Assembly (NCBI GenBank): GCA_934636105.1
Contig: CAKTZR010000003.1
Location: 124,001-188,000 of the forward strand
DNA: 64,000 bases
Reading direction: 5' to 3'
DNA from: an uncultured Clostridia bacterium
Lineage (GTDB): Bacteria > Bacillota > Clostridia > Christensenellales > Aristaeellaceae
The translations under genes and the position numbers were made by a program. How positions within the stretch are numbered: position 1 is the stretch's first letter; each line of letters opens with the position of its first letter. Below, piece by piece: positions 8,255-16,139 of this stretch. The notes under the pieces are model-generated. The model searched no databases. It worked only from the letters and a program-made list of their open reading frames with translations, and had not been told where the DNA came from.

Positions 8255-9229
8255 ATGAAACATACGCTGGTTGGACGCATCCTTTTGATTTGTATGATGC
8301 TGTGCATCGGCTGCTGCACGGCTTTAGCGGATGGCGGCGACGCCTATGCGGTTGTGCAGAATCCGAACGCCGCAGACCGGCTGAATCTGCGCGCCGCGCC
8401 GAGCAAAGAAGCGGAGTCGCTGGGCAAATATTATAACGGCGTGGAGGTTCAGATTCTTGAAGATTTGAACAACGGATGGGTTCGGGTTCAAATCGGTCGT
8501 CGCGGAACGGCCGAAGGGTACATGATGAAGGGATATCTGCAGGAGGATGGCATGCAGACGGTCAAATCCGCAATGCCGACGTATACCTCCACAAGCAGCG
8601 CGTGGGAGCTTTATCAATCCCGCGATGTAAACGGAGCGTATGACATGTATGGCTATGGCGAAACGGTGACGCTTCTGGGCTTTACGCCAAAATGGTGGCA
8701 CGTTCAGATTCGGGAATATACCGGGTTTGTACCGGCTGACGGATCGGTGCTGGAGCAGCGGACGGGCAATTACTACGACGGCTATGCAACGGCGCAGGTT
8801 CATAATCCGATTTCGACGGATCGGCTGAATCTGCGCGTGGAGAAAACGGAGAACAGCGCGTCACTTGGCAAATATTACAATGGATGCACGGTTGCAATCG
8901 TTCAAAAAGGGAACGACGGATGGAGCCGGGTTCGAATCGGGAATCTTGAAGGATATATGAAAAATCAGTTCCTCGATTTTAACGCTCCCAAAGACCAGCA
9001 AACCGAAATGCTGCCCAAGGTGACGATTCAAAATTCCAATGGGCAGGGCGTCAATCTGCGAAAGCAGGCTTCGACCCATGTTAACGCAGTGGCGCTGTAT
9101 CCGAACGGAACGCAGGTTCAAGTGCTGGGCATAGCGGGAGAATGGTGCCATGTGCTGATTGACGGAGAGATCGGCTTTATGATGACCCAATATCTTGTGC
9201 CCCGACTCAGCTTTGAATCGACCAGATAA
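8255..9229 (+). CDS. Exported protein with four SH3-like (SH3b) repeats
   Basis: A 324-residue protein with a signal peptide (hydrophobic 9-24, 'CTALA' before Asp-Gly). The rest is four bacterial SH3-like modules at about 33-95, 110-165, 178-240 and 253-318. Modules 1 and 3 are near copies, sharing 'DRLNLR' and 'SLGKYYNG' followed by 'GYM'; module 4 has 'GVNLRKQAS'. Such modules bind cell-wall peptides or act as spacers, and there is no catalytic domain attached, so it is probably a wall-binding protein. ATG 8255 is preferred because GGAAGGGTGG lies 8 bases upstream; an in-frame GTG at 8243 overlaps that site. A TATAAT at 8185-8190 without a clear -35 may serve it. Confidence 0.82.
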   Translation: MKHTLVGRILLICMMLCIGCCTALADGGDAYAVVQNPNAADRLNLRAAPSKEAESLGKYYNGVEVQILEDLNNGWVRVQIGRRGTAEGYMMKGYLQEDGMQTVKSAMPTYTSTSSAWELYQSRDVNGAYDMYGYGETVTLLGFTPKWWHVQIREYTGFVPADGSVLEQRTGNYYDGYATAQVHNPISTDRLNLRVEKTENSASLGKYYNGCTVAIVQKGNDGWSRVRIGNLEGYMKNQFLDFNAPKDQQTEMLPKVTIQNSNGQGVNLRKQASTHVNAVALYPNGTQVQVLGIAGEWCHVLIDGEIGFMMTQYLVPRLSFESTR

Positions 9230-9292
9230 GAAGGCGCTTAACATGGCAGAGAATCAAGAGATGCTTGATTTGCAAAAAAACGAAATATGGGG

Positions 9293-9321
9293 TTGACAAA
9301 TCGTCTTAATTGATTTAAGAT
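9293..9321 (+). promoter_or_regulatory. Sigma-A promoter of the aroF leader
   Basis: TTGACA (9293-9298) and TAAGAT (9316-9321), 17-bp spacer, immediately upstream of the leader peptide. Confidence 0.78.
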
Positions 9322-9356
9322 AGTATCAACACAAGAAAGCGGGAGGCAAAACCCTT

Positions 9357-9437
9357 ATGAATGCTGCAAGAACGAACGTGTTCTACTTTAGCCTGTATTA
9401 TTGCGAGAATACGGGCTGTTTGCATTGCAATTCATAA
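9357..9437 (+). CDS. Phe/Tyr-rich leader peptide of DAHP synthase attenuator
   Basis: A 26-codon reading frame with a good ribosome-binding site (GGGAGG at 9341-9346, 10 bases before ATG). Residues 9-15 are F-Y-F-S-L-Y-Y, so five aromatic codons fall within seven (9381-9401); three Cys codons follow at positions 16, 21 and 24. It lies between a sigma-A promoter and a strong terminator ahead of the first enzyme of aromatic amino-acid synthesis. The layout is that of ribosome-mediated attenuation: stalling on uncharged Tyr/Phe tRNA would leave 9413-9419 free to pair with the 5' arm of the terminator. This role is inferred from sequence only. Confidence 0.8.
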   Translation: MNAARTNVFYFSLYYCENTGCLHCNS

Positions 9438-9466
9438 AAGCGGTTCCACCGATTGCAGCGCGGCCC
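9413..9466 (+). promoter_or_regulatory. Candidate antiterminator hairpin of the aroF leader
   Basis: GGGCTGT (9413-9419) can pair with GCGGCCC (9460-9466), seven pairs including two G-U. Inside it TGCAAT (9426-9431) pairs with ATTGCA (9452-9457). The outer stem uses the 5' arm of the terminator, so the two structures exclude each other. A ribosome finishing the leader at 9435-9437 would block it; one stalled at the Tyr codons 9396-9401 would not. Confidence 0.65.
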
Positions 9467-9496
9467 TTTCACGAAACGAAGGGGCCGCTTCTTTTA
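9460..9496 (+). terminator. Attenuator terminator in front of aroF
   Basis: Eleven-bp stem with one G-U pair (arms 9460-9470 and 9478-9488, 7-base loop) followed by TTCTTTTAT. It lies upstream of aroF, not after a gene, so it must act as a conditional terminator. Confidence 0.85.
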
Positions 9497-9552
9497 TATC
9501 TGAAATCAAGTGACAAACTGTCAAACAGAGAAAGAAAAAAGGAGAAAACATC

Positions 9553-10566
9553 ATGATTGTTATTTTGAAACCCGGCGCACAGAAGGCGCGCGTTGAAGCC
9601 CTGATGGGACAGATCAAGCAGCAGGGCGTGGATATCCATTACAGCCAGGGCGCGACGGAGACGATTCTCGGTCTTGTCGGAGATACGACGCATGTGGACG
9701 AGGATTGGCTGCGTGCAAGCGAAATTGTCGAAGATGTGCGGCGCGTTTCCGAACCGTATAAACTGGCGAACCGCCGTTTCCACCCCAAGGATACGCATGT
9801 CAATGTCAACGGGCGCATCATCGGCGAAGGAACGTTCGCGGTGATCGCAGGCCCTTGCTCGGTGGAAAACCGGGAACAGCTGGTTTCCATCGCCGAAGAT
9901 GTGAAGAAAAGCGGCGCAACCTGCCTGCGGGGCGGCGCGTTCAAGCCACGCACGTCGCCGTATTCCTTCCAGGGGCTTGAGAACGAGGGACTCAAACTGC
10001 TGCTGGAAGCGAAGAAGGAGACGGGCCTGCCGATTGTCACGGAAATCATGAGCGAGACGCAGATCGACGATTTTGCCGACGTGGACGTGATTCAGGTCGG
10101 CGCGCGCAATATGCAGAATTTCCGCCTGCTCAAGGCACTGGGCAAGACGAACAAGCCGATTCTGCTCAAACGCGGCCTATCTGCGACGATTGAGGAATGG
10201 CTGATGAGTGCGGAATATGTGCTGGCGGGCGGTAACCCAAACGTCATCCTCTGCGAACGCGGCATCCGCACGTTTGAAAAGATGATTCGCAATAATCTCG
10301 ACATTTCTGCTGTGCCGCTGATTAAGCAGAAGTCGCATTTGCCTGTGATTATCGATCCGTCGCATGCAGCGGGCATTGCGTGGATGGTTCAGCCGCTTGC
10401 ACGGACGGCGATTGCAGCCGGAGCGGACGGGCTGATGATCGAAGTGCATAACAACCCGAAAGCCGCGCTTTGCGACGGCGCGCAGTCGCTTGACCCGAAA
10501 CAGTTTGATACGCTGATGACGGATGTGAAACGTCGCGTTGCGTTTGAGGAAAAGACGCTGCTTTGA
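9553..10566 (+). CDS. aroF: 3-deoxy-7-phosphoheptulonate (DAHP) synthase
   Basis: A 337-residue DAHP synthase of the AroF/KDO8P-synthase-like class, condensing phosphoenolpyruvate and erythrose-4-phosphate as the first step to chorismate. Residues 1-70 form the ferredoxin-like N-terminal domain ('MIVILKPGA') that gives feedback control in Thermotoga-type enzymes. The barrel carries 'AGPCSVENREQ', 'RGGAFKPRTSPYSFQGL', 'QVGARNMQNF', 'LLKRG' and 'DPSHAAG', which hold the metal- and PEP-binding residues. The ATG follows AAAGGAG. Transcription appears controlled by the leader peptide and attenuator upstream, and no other aromatic pathway gene is adjacent. Confidence 0.96.
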   Translation: MIVILKPGAQKARVEALMGQIKQQGVDIHYSQGATETILGLVGDTTHVDEDWLRASEIVEDVRRVSEPYKLANRRFHPKDTHVNVNGRIIGEGTFAVIAGPCSVENREQLVSIAEDVKKSGATCLRGGAFKPRTSPYSFQGLENEGLKLLLEAKKETGLPIVTEIMSETQIDDFADVDVIQVGARNMQNFRLLKALGKTNKPILLKRGLSATIEEWLMSAEYVLAGGNPNVILCERGIRTFEKMIRNNLDISAVPLIKQKSHLPVIIDPSHAAGIAWMVQPLARTAIAAGADGLMIEVHNNPKAALCDGAQSLDPKQFDTLMTDVKRRVAFEEKTLL

Positions 10567-10627
10567 ACATCGACTGTCATTTATCTTAGCTGAACGCCCT
10601 GCATGGTTGTGCAGAAAGTGAAATGAA

Positions 10628-10680
10628 GACCGCATGTGCGCGCTCCAAAATGGAGGGCAGACGCATGCGGTCGTTTTCTT
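10628..10680. terminator. Terminator between convergent aroF and phosphoesterase genes
   Basis: GACCGCATG (10628-10636) pairs with CATGCGGTC (10664-10672), enclosing a second hairpin CTCCA/TGGAG, then GTTTTCTTG on the plus strand. It can serve both genes. Confidence 0.7.
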
Positions 10681-10712
10681 GTTTGTAAAGGAGCATCAAT
10701 TTGGAGAGAACG

Positions 10713-11582
10713 TTACGCGTGGTCGTTGCTGGAGAGCGCGCGCCAAAACGCGGCGGTCGAAACATGATCTGGCCAATCGAACAGCGTGTCTGCCTGCGCC
10801 CACGTCTCGCGGGAAATATCGGTTTCATTTTTCTCTGCGGCCAGCTTGCGCGCCAGCGTGACGAAGGGCAGCAGATAATCAAAATTGTGCTGCTGCTGCA
10901 AACAGGTGATGTGCGCCATGATGGGACAGGCCTCGGCAAAACCGCTGCTGATGTAAAGCTCCTTGAGCGGCGTGGGGTTATACCATGCGATGCACGGCTC
11001 CAGCGTCGCATGCCCGGGGGAGAGGTAGAGCATCGCATACAGCGCCATGCCCGGCACACCGTCATCCATGCAGCCCGTGCTGCCGATAACGTCCAGCGTC
11101 AGGTTTGGCAGCGTGTAGTGTATGGGGTTGTGCCCGTGCCCGCAGATGATATGCGTTTTTTCCGGGAAGAACATGGTTTCCAGCCGGGGGAGAGCAAGCG
11201 TGGGGTCATAGACCGGGAAACGATCATCCTCCGGCAACGCATGACAGAGCGTCACACCTTCGATGTCGAGCCGCTTTTGAAACGTGATTTCCTCCGGTTT
11301 GAGACGCGACGCGTTGAAACGAAGCGACGCAAAGTTCGCCCCTGCGTATTTCAGGTCATCGTTCATGGCTGAAAGGATATATCCCTCGTGATTGCCGTGC
11401 AGGCAGGTCACGCTCTCCGAACGAAGCAGGCGGAGCGTGTCGCGCGGCGCGGGGCCGAGGTTGACCTGATCGCCCAGCGAAACGATGCGGTCGGGCTTAT
11501 GTTTTTTGTGAATATCCGTAATCACGGCTTCCGCCGCCAGCAGATTGGCGTGGATATCGGCGATGAGCGCAATGGCTTCCAT
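10713..11582 (-). CDS. Calcineurin-like metallophosphoesterase
   Basis: A 289-residue binuclear metallophosphoesterase. The metal-binding blocks appear in order: 'ADIHAN' (Asp9, His11), 'GDQVNLGP', 'GNHE' and later 'ICGHGHNP'. This is the MPE subgroup of small cytoplasmic phosphodiesterases (YfcE/MJ0936-like and diadenosine-tetraphosphatase-like); the substrate cannot be read from sequence. ATG at 11582 is used because AGGAGG lies 5 bases upstream. The frame stays open further and would begin 'MFHVKH', but that stretch is only the translation of a parS site and should not be annotated as protein. Confidence 0.85.
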   Translation of the reverse strand: MEAIALIADIHANLLAAEAVITDIHKKHKPDRIVSLGDQVNLGPAPRDTLRLLRSESVTCLHGNHEGYILSAMNDDLKYAGANFASLRFNASRLKPEEITFQKRLDIEGVTLCHALPEDDRFPVYDPTLALPRLETMFFPEKTHIICGHGHNPIHYTLPNLTLDVIGSTGCMDDGVPGMALYAMLYLSPGHATLEPCIAWYNPTPLKELYISSGFAEACPIMAHITCLQQQHNFDYLLPFVTLARKLAAEKNETDISRETWAQADTLFDWPDHVSTAAFWRALSSNDHA

Positions 11583-11623
11583 AGCGTCCTCCTGACAAAA
11601 ATGTGGAATATACAGACCGTTTA

Positions 11624-11632
11624 TGTTATAAT
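11624..11632 (+). promoter_or_regulatory. Extended -10 promoter candidate for addB
   Basis: TGT-TATAAT without a convincing -35. Transcription from it would run through all three parS sites before addB. Confidence 0.45.
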
Positions 11633-11661
11633 TCTGGGTGAACCTCCGAATTCCTGCCGAA

Positions 11662-11677
11662 TGTTTCACGTGAAACA
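11662..11677. other. parS: parS centromere site 1 (ParB/Spo0J binding)
   Basis: TGTTTCACGTGAAACA is a 16-bp perfect palindrome that matches the Firmicute parS consensus TGTTNCACGTGAAACA. It extends to 18 bp palindromic here (11661-11678). The site is non-coding, between divergent genes. Confidence 0.88.
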
Positions 11678-11698
11678 TTTTGGCAGATGCAGGAGGGT

Positions 11699-11714
11699 TG
11701 TTTCACGTGAAACA
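11699..11714. other. parS: parS centromere site 2
   Basis: A second exact TGTTTCACGTGAAACA, 37 bp after the first. Both are followed by TTTTGG. Confidence 0.88.
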
Positions 11715-11736
11715 TTTTGGGACACGAAAAGAGAAT

Positions 11737-11752
11737 GGTTTCACGTGAAACA
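11737..11752. other. parS: parS centromere site 3
   Basis: GGTTTCACGTGAAACA, one mismatch from the consensus at its first base, 38 bp after site 2 and only 26 bp before the addB start codon. Confidence 0.82.
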
Positions 11753-11778
11753 ATTTTGGGAAAACGGGAGAATGCGCG

Positions 11779-14700
11779 ATGAAGATTTTAACGGCAAGAC
11801 CGCACAGACTGCTGGGGGAATGCGTTCGGAGACTGGGCGAAGCGACCGAGCGGGGCGAAAACTGCATGTTTTTAGTGCCGTCGCAGTACACCTTGCAGGC
11901 GGAAATTGAGATCATGGAGCGACTGCATGTGAACGGCTCGTTTTTGATCGATGTGCTGTCGCCGAAACGGCTCCAATCGCGCGTCTTTGAACTGGCAGGC
12001 TTGCCCCAACAGACGATTTTCGATGAACGCGGCAAGTGCATGGTGCTCAGCGCGATCATTGAAGAACAAAAGGATGAATTGACGATCTATCGCGGCGCAG
12101 CACAAAGCGGAACGGCTGGCTTCACAGCGCGCGTGTCGAGCATGATTGCGTCGCTCAAACGAAGCGGATTGTCCGCAGCCGATGTGGCGGAAAGCGCGGA
12201 AAAGCTGGATGCAGACAACCCTGCGAGGGCTAAGCTGGGCGATATTGCGCGGATTTATGCGGCATATGAACAGCGGATGGCAGGCGAATTGGCCGATGCG
12301 GAGGATGTTTCGCGGGAAATGTGCTCGCGATTTGCGGCTTCCGGCATCTTCAAGGGGCAGAACGTATTTGTTTATGGCTTTGATATGATTACGCCGACTT
12401 TTGCCGCCGAGCTGCTCAGCATCGCGCCGCTCTGCCATTCGCTGACGTTGGCCATAGAGACGGATGCAAACGCAGCGCCGGATGGAAGGCTCTTTGCGCC
12501 TGTCAATTACAGCCTGAAACGGCTTGAAAAGTTGGCTAAAGAACGCGGCGTACTTGTTGAACGCGAGGTTTTGGAAACCGAACTCGATGCGCCGAAGGAT
12601 ATTCAGCGGTTGGAAAAACAGCTTTATGCGCTGGGGAGCACGCCCTGCATGGAGGAACCGACGGCAATCGAGCTGCTGGCGGCCAGCGGAAAGCGACAGG
12701 AAGTGCACCTCGCGGCGGCAAGAATGCGCCGTTTGGCCGCGGACGGGGAGGATGTTTCGCAGATGGCGGTGGTCTATCCCAAACAAAGCGGATATGGCCC
12801 GCTGCTGCAAAACATTCTGCCCATGTACGGCCTGTCGGCATATGTTTCGGAAAAGCGGCAGGCCGGCTCGCATCCGTTGAGCCGCTTCCTGCTCAGTGCG
12901 CTGGCGGCAATTTCCGGCGGTTGGCGGCTGTCGGATATCATGGAGTGCGCACAGAGCGGCTTTTTAAGGCTGGATCAGGAGGCGCTGGATCGATTCTGCG
13001 CGTATTGCGAGGGGGCAGATGTCAGAAACGACGCCATGCGCAAGCCGTTTCGTTATCCTAAGGGCGTGACAGAGGAAGAACTGGCGGCGCTGGAAGAAAG
13101 CCGAAAGCAGGTTATGACGCCGCTTTTGACCTTGCAGCGCAATTTGCAGGCGGCGAAAACGGCGGACGAGACCATTCACGCGGTTTTGGCGCTGCTTGAA
13201 GATGTACACGCCTATGAAACGCTGGAAGATATGCGTGACGAGCTGAACGCTTCCGACTTGACGGCGGAAGCACAGGATTGCGCGCAGGTTTGGAATGCCA
13301 TGATGACCACGCTCGATCAGCTGCACACGCTGTTGGGCGGGCAGGCTGTCCCGGCGAAAACGGTGATGGGGCTGCTGCAAAACGGCCTTTCGGCCCTCGA
13401 ACTGGCGGCGCTTCCGCCTGCGGATGGCGCGGTAATCTGCGGCGAAATCGGCAACGTGCGCACAGCGCAGGTGCAGACGCTCTTTGCGATCGGTATGAAC
13501 GATATGCCGGGAAGCAGCGACAACGGCCTGCTGACGGTCGGCGAGCAGCTTGCCGCGCAGGAGGTCAGCGGGGCGTATCTGGGCATGACGCCGCAGGAAA
13601 GCGCGGCGCTCGGCCAGCTTGACGAACTGAAAGCGCTATCCGGGGCAAAGGGACGAATTATCCTTTCCTATGCTGTGGCGGATGACACGGGCCGGGCGCT
13701 TCGCGAAGGAACGGCAGTGCAGGCGATTCGAAAGCTGTTTCCGCATATGCCGGTTTACGGCGGCTTGGCCCAGGAAGAACGCGCGGCGATGCTTTGTGCC
13801 AAAGCGCCTGCATTGGAAGCGCTGGCCGTGGAGCTGTCCGAAGTGGCGGACGGAAGACGAAAGCTGGGGGAGGAATATGCTTCGGCCGCGGGAGCGCTGA
13901 CGATGGACGAATCAGGCGAACGGGAATTGTTGGCGGTGACGCGCGGCTTGGGAGACCCGGCGGAAAAGAAGCTGCAAAGTTCGCTGGCGCGCACGCTGTA
14001 TGGCCGCCCGGTCAGCAGCGTTTCGCGGCTGGAGACCTTCGCCCAGTGTCCTTATAAGCACTTTGTTCGTTATGGCCTTGTGCCCAAGCAGGAGCAGCGG
14101 CCGGGCGTGGATGTGGCCGAGTTGGGCACGCTCTATCATGAAGCGGCGGAACGATTCACCAATGCGGTGACGGCGCTGCCGGAATTTCCGGAGGTGCCGC
14201 CGGAAGTCTGCGACAGGCTGATGGATGAAGCCGTTTCCCCGCTGATCGACACCTGGCGGGAATCGCCGATGGGGGAGAGCAGGCGCGGTGAAGCCGTGGC
14301 CAGGCGGATTCGAAGAACGGCGAAGCGAACCGCGCGCAACATTGTTTCGCAGTATGCGGACAGCAGCTTCCGTCCCATGCAGATGGAGTTTGTTTTTGGA
14401 CAGAATGGCCTGTCGCCGATTGTGCTCGAATTGGGCGACGGCTCGTTTGTCTATTTACAGGGGCGCATTGATCGTGTGGACGTGATGACGGGCGGCGGTC
14501 TGCGCGTCATCGATTACAAGAGCGGGAGCAGGAAGTTTGATCCGACGCTCGTCTACTGGGGCTTGCAGCTTCAGCTTCTGCTGTATCTGGCGGCGGCGCT
14601 TGCGCGCGTGCCGGGTTCGCATGCGGCGGGCTTCTTCTACTGCCGCATTGCCGACCCGACCATCAAAACGGAGTCGCGTATTCGGGAAGAAGTTGAACGG

Positions 14701-15051
14701 CAGATCGCCAAAAAGCTGGCGCTTAATGGCATTTCGCTCAGCGATGTGACTATCCTGCGTGCGCAGGGCGGTCAGCAGGCGGCGATGGTGACCAAGGATG
14801 GCAAACCGAACGGTCGATTTGCTTCGTCCATGGTCGATGAAACAGGCATGGAAAAGCTGCTGACCTTTGCCCAAAATAAAGCGACGGCTTTAGCCGGGGA
14901 AATCTACGGCGGCGCGATTGATGATTCCCCGGTGGAACGAGGCACATTCAATGCCTGCCAAAACTGTGAATATGCCGCGATCTGTGTCTTTGATCCATTG
15001 CGTAAACCGCGCAGAAGGCTGACGACCAAGAAACTGGAAGACCTTACGTGA
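11779..15051 (+). CDS. addB: AddB/RexB-type nuclease-helicase subunit
   Basis: A 1090-residue AddB-like subunit of the double-strand-break end-processing enzyme. The C-terminal PD-(D/E)XK nuclease shows 'LQGRIDRVDV' (Asp898) and 'RVIDYKSG' (Asp912, Lys914). Four Cys placed for the family's [4Fe-4S] cluster are Cys757 in 'FAQCPYKHFV' and Cys1060, Cys1063 and Cys1069 in 'NACQNCEYAAIC'. The N-terminus 'MKILTARPHRLLGECV' lacks the Walker A motif found in Bacillus AddB, as in RexB-like subunits. ATG 11779 follows GGGAG by 8-9 bases. The partner addA, usually next to addB, is not in this window: the next gene is convergent. Confidence 0.9.
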   Translation: MKILTARPHRLLGECVRRLGEATERGENCMFLVPSQYTLQAEIEIMERLHVNGSFLIDVLSPKRLQSRVFELAGLPQQTIFDERGKCMVLSAIIEEQKDELTIYRGAAQSGTAGFTARVSSMIASLKRSGLSAADVAESAEKLDADNPARAKLGDIARIYAAYEQRMAGELADAEDVSREMCSRFAASGIFKGQNVFVYGFDMITPTFAAELLSIAPLCHSLTLAIETDANAAPDGRLFAPVNYSLKRLEKLAKERGVLVEREVLETELDAPKDIQRLEKQLYALGSTPCMEEPTAIELLAASGKRQEVHLAAARMRRLAADGEDVSQMAVVYPKQSGYGPLLQNILPMYGLSAYVSEKRQAGSHPLSRFLLSALAAISGGWRLSDIMECAQSGFLRLDQEALDRFCAYCEGADVRNDAMRKPFRYPKGVTEEELAALEESRKQVMTPLLTLQRNLQAAKTADETIHAVLALLEDVHAYETLEDMRDELNASDLTAEAQDCAQVWNAMMTTLDQLHTLLGGQAVPAKTVMGLLQNGLSALELAALPPADGAVICGEIGNVRTAQVQTLFAIGMNDMPGSSDNGLLTVGEQLAAQEVSGAYLGMTPQESAALGQLDELKALSGAKGRIILSYAVADDTGRALREGTAVQAIRKLFPHMPVYGGLAQEERAAMLCAKAPALEALAVELSEVADGRRKLGEEYASAAGALTMDESGERELLAVTRGLGDPAEKKLQSSLARTLYGRPVSSVSRLETFAQCPYKHFVRYGLVPKQEQRPGVDVAELGTLYHEAAERFTNAVTALPEFPEVPPEVCDRLMDEAVSPLIDTWRESPMGESRRGEAVARRIRRTAKRTARNIVSQYADSSFRPMQMEFVFGQNGLSPIVLELGDGSFVYLQGRIDRVDVMTGGGLRVIDYKSGSRKFDPTLVYWGLQLQLLLYLAAALARVPGSHAAGFFYCRIADPTIKTESRIREEVERQIAKKLALNGISLSDVTILRAQGGQQAAMVTKDGKPNGRFASSMVDETGMEKLLTFAQNKATALAGEIYGGAIDDSPVERGTFNACQNCEYAAICVFDPLRKPRRRLTTKKLEDLT

Positions 15052-15068
15052 CTTATCCACAATTCATC

Positions 15069-15100
15069 CGGCTCTGAGGAAAACTCGGGGCCGTTTTTTT
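15069..15100 (+). terminator. Rho-independent terminator of addB
   Basis: Ten-bp stem with G-U pairs (CGGCTCTGAG / CTCGGGGCCG) followed by seven T. Confidence 0.82.
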
Positions 15101-15187
15101 GAGCTTGCTATAAATAAATAAATACTACAAGAAATCTGGAACAAACAAAGAATAATTGTCCCGCAAAATGATAAATTACTTAAGTAT

Positions 15188-15225
15188 TAAACAAAACGCC
15201 TGCTGCAACAATCGTCGCAGCAAGC
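15188..15225 (-). terminator. Terminator of the sda operon (minus strand)
   Basis: Arms 15198-15206 and 15217-15225 pair (GCCTGCTGC / GCAGCAAGC, one G-U); on the minus strand the hairpin is followed by GTTTTGTTT. The A/T-rich stretch 15101-15187 between the two terminators holds nothing I recognise. Confidence 0.7.
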
Positions 15226-15259
15226 GAAAGTATGCCTATTTTAAAATCAAAGGCCCTTT

Positions 15260-16126
15260 TTAAGCCATCCCCATTTTTTCTGCGATCTTCTGCCCGAACG
15301 GCGTGCCGGCCACGCCGCCGATGCCCGTCTCCTTGAGCGAAACATCCATTTTGTCGCCGACTTCGCGCATGGCCAGAATCACCTCGTCCGGCGGCACGGC
15401 CGAGCGAATGCCCGCCAAAGCCATGTCCGCGCTGGACATGGCAATCATTGCGCCTGCGGCATTTCGCTTGACGCAGGGCACCTCGACCAGTCCCGCAATC
15501 GGGTCGCAGACCAGGCCCAGCATGCTCTTGATCGCGATGGCCGCCGCGTGGCAGACCGCCTGCGCGTCGCCGCCGCCCAGATAGCACAGAGCCGCCGCGC
15601 CCATCGCGCTGGCCGTGCCGATTTCCGCCTGACAGCCGCCCGCCGCGCCTGCGATGGAGGCTTTTGACGCGACGACCTGCCCGATTGCGCCCGCGACATA
15701 CATTGCGCGCACCATCGTGTCGTCGTTCAGTTTTTCCCGCTCCTGATACGGCAGCAGCACGGCGGGCAGAACGCCGCAGCTTCCCGCCGTCGGCGCGGCG
15801 ACGATGCACTTCATGCAGGCGTTGCTTTCGCCCATTTCAAGCGCCTGCGCGATGACCTGCCCGATGTAATCCCCGCAGATCGTCTTGCCTTGCTGCACAT
15901 AGGCGCGCATCTTCGCGCCGTCGCCGCCGACCATGCCGCTGGCGGAACGCAGCTTCGGGTCATAGCCGGCTCTGGTGCGGCGGATGGCGGCATAGAGCGC
16001 GCGCATCTTTTCAAAGGACGCTTCCTTCGTTACGCCGCGATCCACACAGTCGCTATGGATGATGACGTCGCAGATATCCTGATTTTCGCTCGCTTCCATC
16101 AGCGCGCGAAGCGATTCAATGGCCAT
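15260..16126 (-). CDS. sdaAA: L-serine dehydratase, iron-sulfur alpha subunit
   Basis: A 288-residue alpha subunit of the two-subunit anaerobic L-serine dehydratase that deaminates serine to pyruvate and ammonia. The Fe-S ligands are expected among the Cys in 'APTAGSCGVLPA', 'AAGGCQAEIG' and 'GLVCDPIAGLVEVPC'; these blocks are intact. Length fits the separate alpha subunit of Clostridia (the E. coli enzyme is a fusion). It lies 13 bases downstream of sdaAB, giving the order beta-alpha in one operon. The oxygen-sensitive cluster supports an anaerobic host. Confidence 0.96.
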   Translation of the reverse strand: MAIESLRALMEASENQDICDVIIHSDCVDRGVTKEASFEKMRALYAAIRRTRAGYDPKLRSASGMVGGDGAKMRAYVQQGKTICGDYIGQVIAQALEMGESNACMKCIVAAPTAGSCGVLPAVLLPYQEREKLNDDTMVRAMYVAGAIGQVVASKASIAGAAGGCQAEIGTASAMGAAALCYLGGGDAQAVCHAAAIAIKSMLGLVCDPIAGLVEVPCVKRNAAGAMIAMSSADMALAGIRSAVPPDEVILAMREVGDKMDVSLKETGIGGVAGTPFGQKIAEKMGMA

Positions 16127-16139
16127 GTTGCCCCTCCCG

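Noticed and set aside
8926..8943. GGTTCGAATC resembling a tRNA T-loop
   Set aside because: No acceptor, D-arm or anticodon stem fits around it, and it lies in frame within the SH3-repeat gene ('SRVRIGN').
9438..9496. T-box or other riboswitch in the aroF leader
   Set aside because: No T-box sequence (GGGTGG-type bulge) or known aptamer pattern is present; the terminator/antiterminator with a leader peptide explains the region.
11583..11678. N-terminal extension of the phosphoesterase beginning 'MFHVKH'
   Set aside because: It is the translation of parS site 1; the ATG at 11582 has a proper AGGAGG and begins the family-conserved sequence.
11662..11752. Noc-binding sites instead of parS
   Set aside because: Noc sites are centred on CCCGGG (ATTTCCCGGGAAAT-type); these have the CACGTG centre of parS.
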